Below the pieces are notes generated by a model, which made no database searches, was not told the origin of the DNA, and saw only the letters and a program-made list of their open reading frames with translations. This document shows, piece by piece, positions 61,837 through 64,000 of a DNA stretch of 64,000 nucleotides; position 1 is the first letter of the stretch; the number at the start of each line of letters is the position of its first letter. A program made the position numbers and the translations under genes. Origin of the DNA: Deltaproteobacteria bacterium (GTDB taxonomy: Bacteria > Desulfobacterota > Desulfobacteria > Desulfobacterales > SpSt-501); NCBI GenBank assembly GCA_016219005.1, contig JACRCN010000106.1, positions 1-64,000 of the forward strand, written 5' to 3'.

Positions 61837-62355
61837 ATGAAATCAGCCGGCTCCACCGACAACTCTATTCATGAACCCGCAAGACCGTCATGGGACGACT
61901 ACTTCTTCGAAATTGCGGACACCGTCTCCAAGCGAGCGACATGCAACCGAGGAAAGAGCGGTTGTGTCGTTGTCAGAGACAGGAGAATTCTTGTCACAGG
62001 TTTCGTGGGTTCCCCGTCTGGTTTTCCTCACTGCGATGACATCGGTCATCAGATGAAGAAGCTTGTACATGAAGACGGTCAAGTCACTGAACACTGCATG
62101 CGCACCATCCACGCCGAGCAAAATGCCATTTGTCAGGCTGCGCGGCAAGGCATTTCACTGGACGGGGCCACGGTCTATACGAGAATGACACCTTGTCGTA
62201 CCTGCGCCATGCTCATCATTAATTGCGGTATCAAGAAAGTCTTTTGCGAGAGGAAGTATCACGCAGGCTCTGAATCAGAAGATATGTTCCATGAGGCTGG
62301 GATTCATTTGGAATACAAGTACCATGAACCGCAAGACTATTTGAACGAGACTTAA
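61837..62355 (+). CDS. dCMP/cytidine deaminase-family zinc enzyme
   Basis: This 172-residue protein has the deaminase zinc motif TIHAEQNAICQAA and TPCRTCAMLIINCGIKKV, plus the N-terminal SWDDYFFEIADTVSKRATC and RGKSGCVVVRD of deoxycytidylate deaminases. It likely converts dCMP to dUMP. Start ATG 61837 has GGGGGA at a good distance; ATG 61822 would add five residues. Length is normal for bacterial dCMP deaminases. Confidence 0.85.
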   Translation: MKSAGSTDNSIHEPARPSWDDYFFEIADTVSKRATCNRGKSGCVVVRDRRILVTGFVGSPSGFPHCDDIGHQMKKLVHEDGQVTEHCMRTIHAEQNAICQAARQGISLDGATVYTRMTPCRTCAMLIINCGIKKVFCERKYHAGSESEDMFHEAGIHLEYKYHEPQDYLNET

Positions 62356-62539
62356 CCCGGCGCTGCGCCTGACGCGGAAGAACGAGGGAGGCCAAATTAA
62401 TAATACGATGCAATGGCGCCACGTTATGAAGCCATCTCATGAAAAGAAATTACAAAAATTGAAAGAGCTTGGTGCGCAGGACGGGATGGGGTAGCGCCAT
62501 CGATCATGCCAACCTTTATACCAGAAAGAGGCTCAATCT

Positions 62540-63145
62540 ATGCTAACTACCAGAGAGGCGATTGAAAAAAGGAGAAGTATTCGGAGGTTCAAGCCTGACC
62601 CTATTCCGAACGAATATCTTACTGAATTATTTAATGCAGCACGGCTGGCACCTTCTGGATGCAACGCACAACCATGGCGCTTCAGAATAGTCGCCGAGCA
62701 AGCGACTAAATCCGAACTTGCTCATGCCGCCTATCATCAAACGTTCATAGCGAAAGCTCCTATCGTGTTTGTTTGTTGTGCAGATATTAGAGGATATCTT
62801 GGGGGAACTGTATCCGGCATTCAAGATTTAGGGAAAATCGGTGCTGTAGAAAATAGGATCGTTGATATTTTATTAAAAAGAACGGACCAATTGAAATCAT
62901 GTTCTATAGAACAATTTGGACCACAAATCGCTTTTAATGTAGCAATCGCGATTGAGCATATCGTCCTTAGGGCTTTGGATTTTGGCCTTGGCACTTGCTG
63001 GATTAGACTATTTGATGGTCACAAGATCAGCGATCTATTTGGATGGGATGAAAACATATTTCCGGTAGCATTGCTTCCCATCGGCTATCCCGAAGAGGAT
63101 CCTGCCCCAAGAAAGAGAATGAAAATAGAAGATATTTTAATATGA
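62540..63145 (+). CDS. Nitroreductase-family FMN protein
   Basis: This 201-residue protein starts with the nitroreductase signature EAIEKRRSIRRFKPDPIP and has RLAPSGCNAQPWRF (FMN contacts), AIEHIVLRALDFGLGTCWI and LLPIGYPEED. Members reduce nitro compounds, quinones or halogenated aromatics with NAD(P)H. No operon partner is evident, so the physiological substrate is open. Confidence 0.88.
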   Translation: MLTTREAIEKRRSIRRFKPDPIPNEYLTELFNAARLAPSGCNAQPWRFRIVAEQATKSELAHAAYHQTFIAKAPIVFVCCADIRGYLGGTVSGIQDLGKIGAVENRIVDILLKRTDQLKSCSIEQFGPQIAFNVAIAIEHIVLRALDFGLGTCWIRLFDGHKISDLFGWDENIFPVALLPIGYPEEDPAPRKRMKIEDILI

Positions 63146-63246
63146 CTTTGGGCATAGCAAGCGCATAGCCCTTCACAATTAGCTGGAGTCGTCATCGTTG
63201 TCGCAGGAACTGGCGGAGTATATCCTAAGTAAAAGGAGGAGAAACA

Positions 63247-64000
63247 ATGTTGAAGCATCGTATTCGCACCTTTGCTTTGTTGATTGTATCCGCTTTGGTG
63301 ATTACCTCCGCCCTGGAGCTGCGCGCCACTGGCCAGCAAAAAGCTGATACCCGTGACGAATTCTTCTGGCTGGGTCAAATAAACAAGGCCACCGCCGTGC
63401 TTAACACGGATGAAGGATTACTCGACAAGGCGATCGCTCCGCACATCGCAGCCGGTGTTGCCAAGGTCATAGAAGAAGGCAACAAACCGGACAGTGAACG
63501 TCCGACCACCGTTATCAAGTTTGAACCGCTGCTTATTAGGGCCGCCGGTCCTGAAGTGACCCTGCTTCACGCCGGCCGATCCAGCCAAGACATGCACGCG
63601 ACCTACCGTGCCGCGATCCTGCGGGAAAGCGTATTGGCTCTCGCAGACCAGCTGACCAAGGATTCCCGATCCTTGGTCAGACTGGCCGAACGCCACACCA
63701 AGACGATCGTCCCGAACTACACCAACGGTGTTGCCGCTCAACCGAACAGCTATGCTCACTACCTGCTAGGCCACGCTGCCGGCCTCGAACGGGATGCACA
63801 ACGCCTGCGCGAAGCCTATGCGCGCATCGACCGCTGCGCTATGGGTACTACGGTGCTGAACGGCACGAGCTGGCCCCTCGACCGCGCCCGCATGGCCGAC
63901 TATTTGGGCTTTGCCACGATCGTGGATAACGCATACGACGCTTCCCAAATCTCCTCGATGGACCAACCGGTTGAAGTCGGCGCCGTCGTAACCAGCATCG
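63247..64000 (+). CDS. Exported argininosuccinate lyase-superfamily protein, 5' part
   Basis: AAAGGAGGAG precedes ATG 63247, and the frame runs open to the window edge (251 codons seen). Residues 1-28 form a signal peptide (RTFALLIVSALVITSALE). The mature part resembles argininosuccinate lyase-like members of the fumarase/aspartase superfamily: HAGRSSQDMHATYRAAI in place of the GRSRNDQ region, then RHTKTIVPNYTNGVAAQP and GTTVLNGTSWPLDRARMADYLG. Export is unusual, since argininosuccinate lyase is a cytosolic enzyme of arginine synthesis. It may be a lyase acting on an external amino-acid adduct. The C-terminal catalytic serine loop is outside the window. Confidence 0.75.
   Translation, partial: MLKHRIRTFALLIVSALVITSALELRATGQQKADTRDEFFWLGQINKATAVLNTDEGLLDKAIAPHIAAGVAKVIEEGNKPDSERPTTVIKFEPLLIRAAGPEVTLLHAGRSSQDMHATYRAAILRESVLALADQLTKDSRSLVRLAERHTKTIVPNYTNGVAAQPNSYAHYLLGHAAGLERDAQRLREAYARIDRCAMGTTVLNGTSWPLDRARMADYLGFATIVDNAYDASQISSMDQPVEVGAVVTSI

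Noticed and set aside
1-64000. tRNA, rRNA, CRISPR arrays or insertion sequence transposases
   Set aside because: None was seen by reading both strands; no cloverleaf-like sequence, regularly spaced repeats or transposase motifs were recognised, though a covariance-model search was not possible.

Overview
The window looks like a chromosomal segment from a strictly or mainly anaerobic bacterium, most plausibly a Desulfobacterota (former Deltaproteobacteria) member. This is an inference from gene content: a tungsten-type aldehyde ferredoxin oxidoreductase, a selenocysteine-containing SelD with its own in-frame UGA, a glycyl radical enzyme with its activase, TRAP transport, PocR and MEDS sensor domains, a PEP-CTERM protein and a polyunsaturated-lipid/olefin locus. 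No rRNA, tRNA or CRISPR was seen. Roughly the first 36 kb and the 37.4-38.7 kb gene are GC-rich. From about 39 kb the composition is more mixed, and 54-62.4 kb is visibly AT-richer.

1-5 kb: the 3' part of a PfaA-like polyunsaturated fatty acid (PUFA) synthase (two nearly identical ACPs, ketoreductase, dehydratase) ends at a good terminator. A nitronate monooxygenase/FabK-type flavoenzyme and a hotdog thioesterase follow, and could supply reduction and release steps. 5-19.7 kb: mixed metabolic genes. These are a geranylgeranyl-reductase-like flavoprotein, an aldehyde oxidoreductase/YvcK-like/hydrolase group, a phosphoesterase, an aminotransferase, selenoprotein SelD, a 3-hydroxyacyl-CoA dehydrogenase, a Tat lipoprotein M19 dipeptidase, an unknown 341-residue protein and an Mrp-type Fe-S carrier ATPase. 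Several have clear TTGACx-N16-18-TATAGT-like promoters.

19.7-30.9 kb is the centrepiece: a 1865-residue PfaC-like protein (KS, KS-like chain-length factor, two double-hotdog dehydratases) followed on the same strand by a complete oleABCD set and an overlapping PocR-domain sensor gene. Pfa synthases make polyenoyl chains and OleABCD joins two acyl chains head-to-head into a long-chain olefin, so the likely product is a polyunsaturated hydrocarbon. A 14-codon upstream ORF with a strong ribosome site overlaps the pfaC start and probably controls it. 30.9-39.7 kb: signalling genes (SpoIIE-type phosphatase, MEDS histidine kinase with its LuxR-type regulator, PilZ, universal stress protein), a 58-residue PEP-CTERM protein, a DHH-CBS protein and a two-ACT-domain regulator. 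39.9-44.3 kb: a hybrid histidine kinase and a secreted vanadium-haloperoxidase-family protein.

44.8-55.2 kb is a catabolic island. A GntR regulator faces a glycyl radical enzyme, its activase and a YtcJ-type amidohydrolase, all translationally coupled, then a DctQMP TRAP transporter and a D-2-hydroxyacid dehydrogenase. Two TGGT..ACCA palindromes lie in the regulator-enzyme intergenic region, one at each promoter. The active-site motif GCVEI (rather than GCVEP) and the gene neighbourhood do not match a glycyl radical enzyme pathway I recognise. 55.2-62.4 kb: a decayed ATP-grasp gene, then surface-polysaccharide-type genes (DegT aminotransferase, flippase, GT2 glycosyltransferase), an intact ATP-grasp protein and a dCMP-deaminase-like protein, probably acquired. 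62.5-64 kb: a nitroreductase and the start of an exported argininosuccinate-lyase-superfamily protein cut by the window edge.
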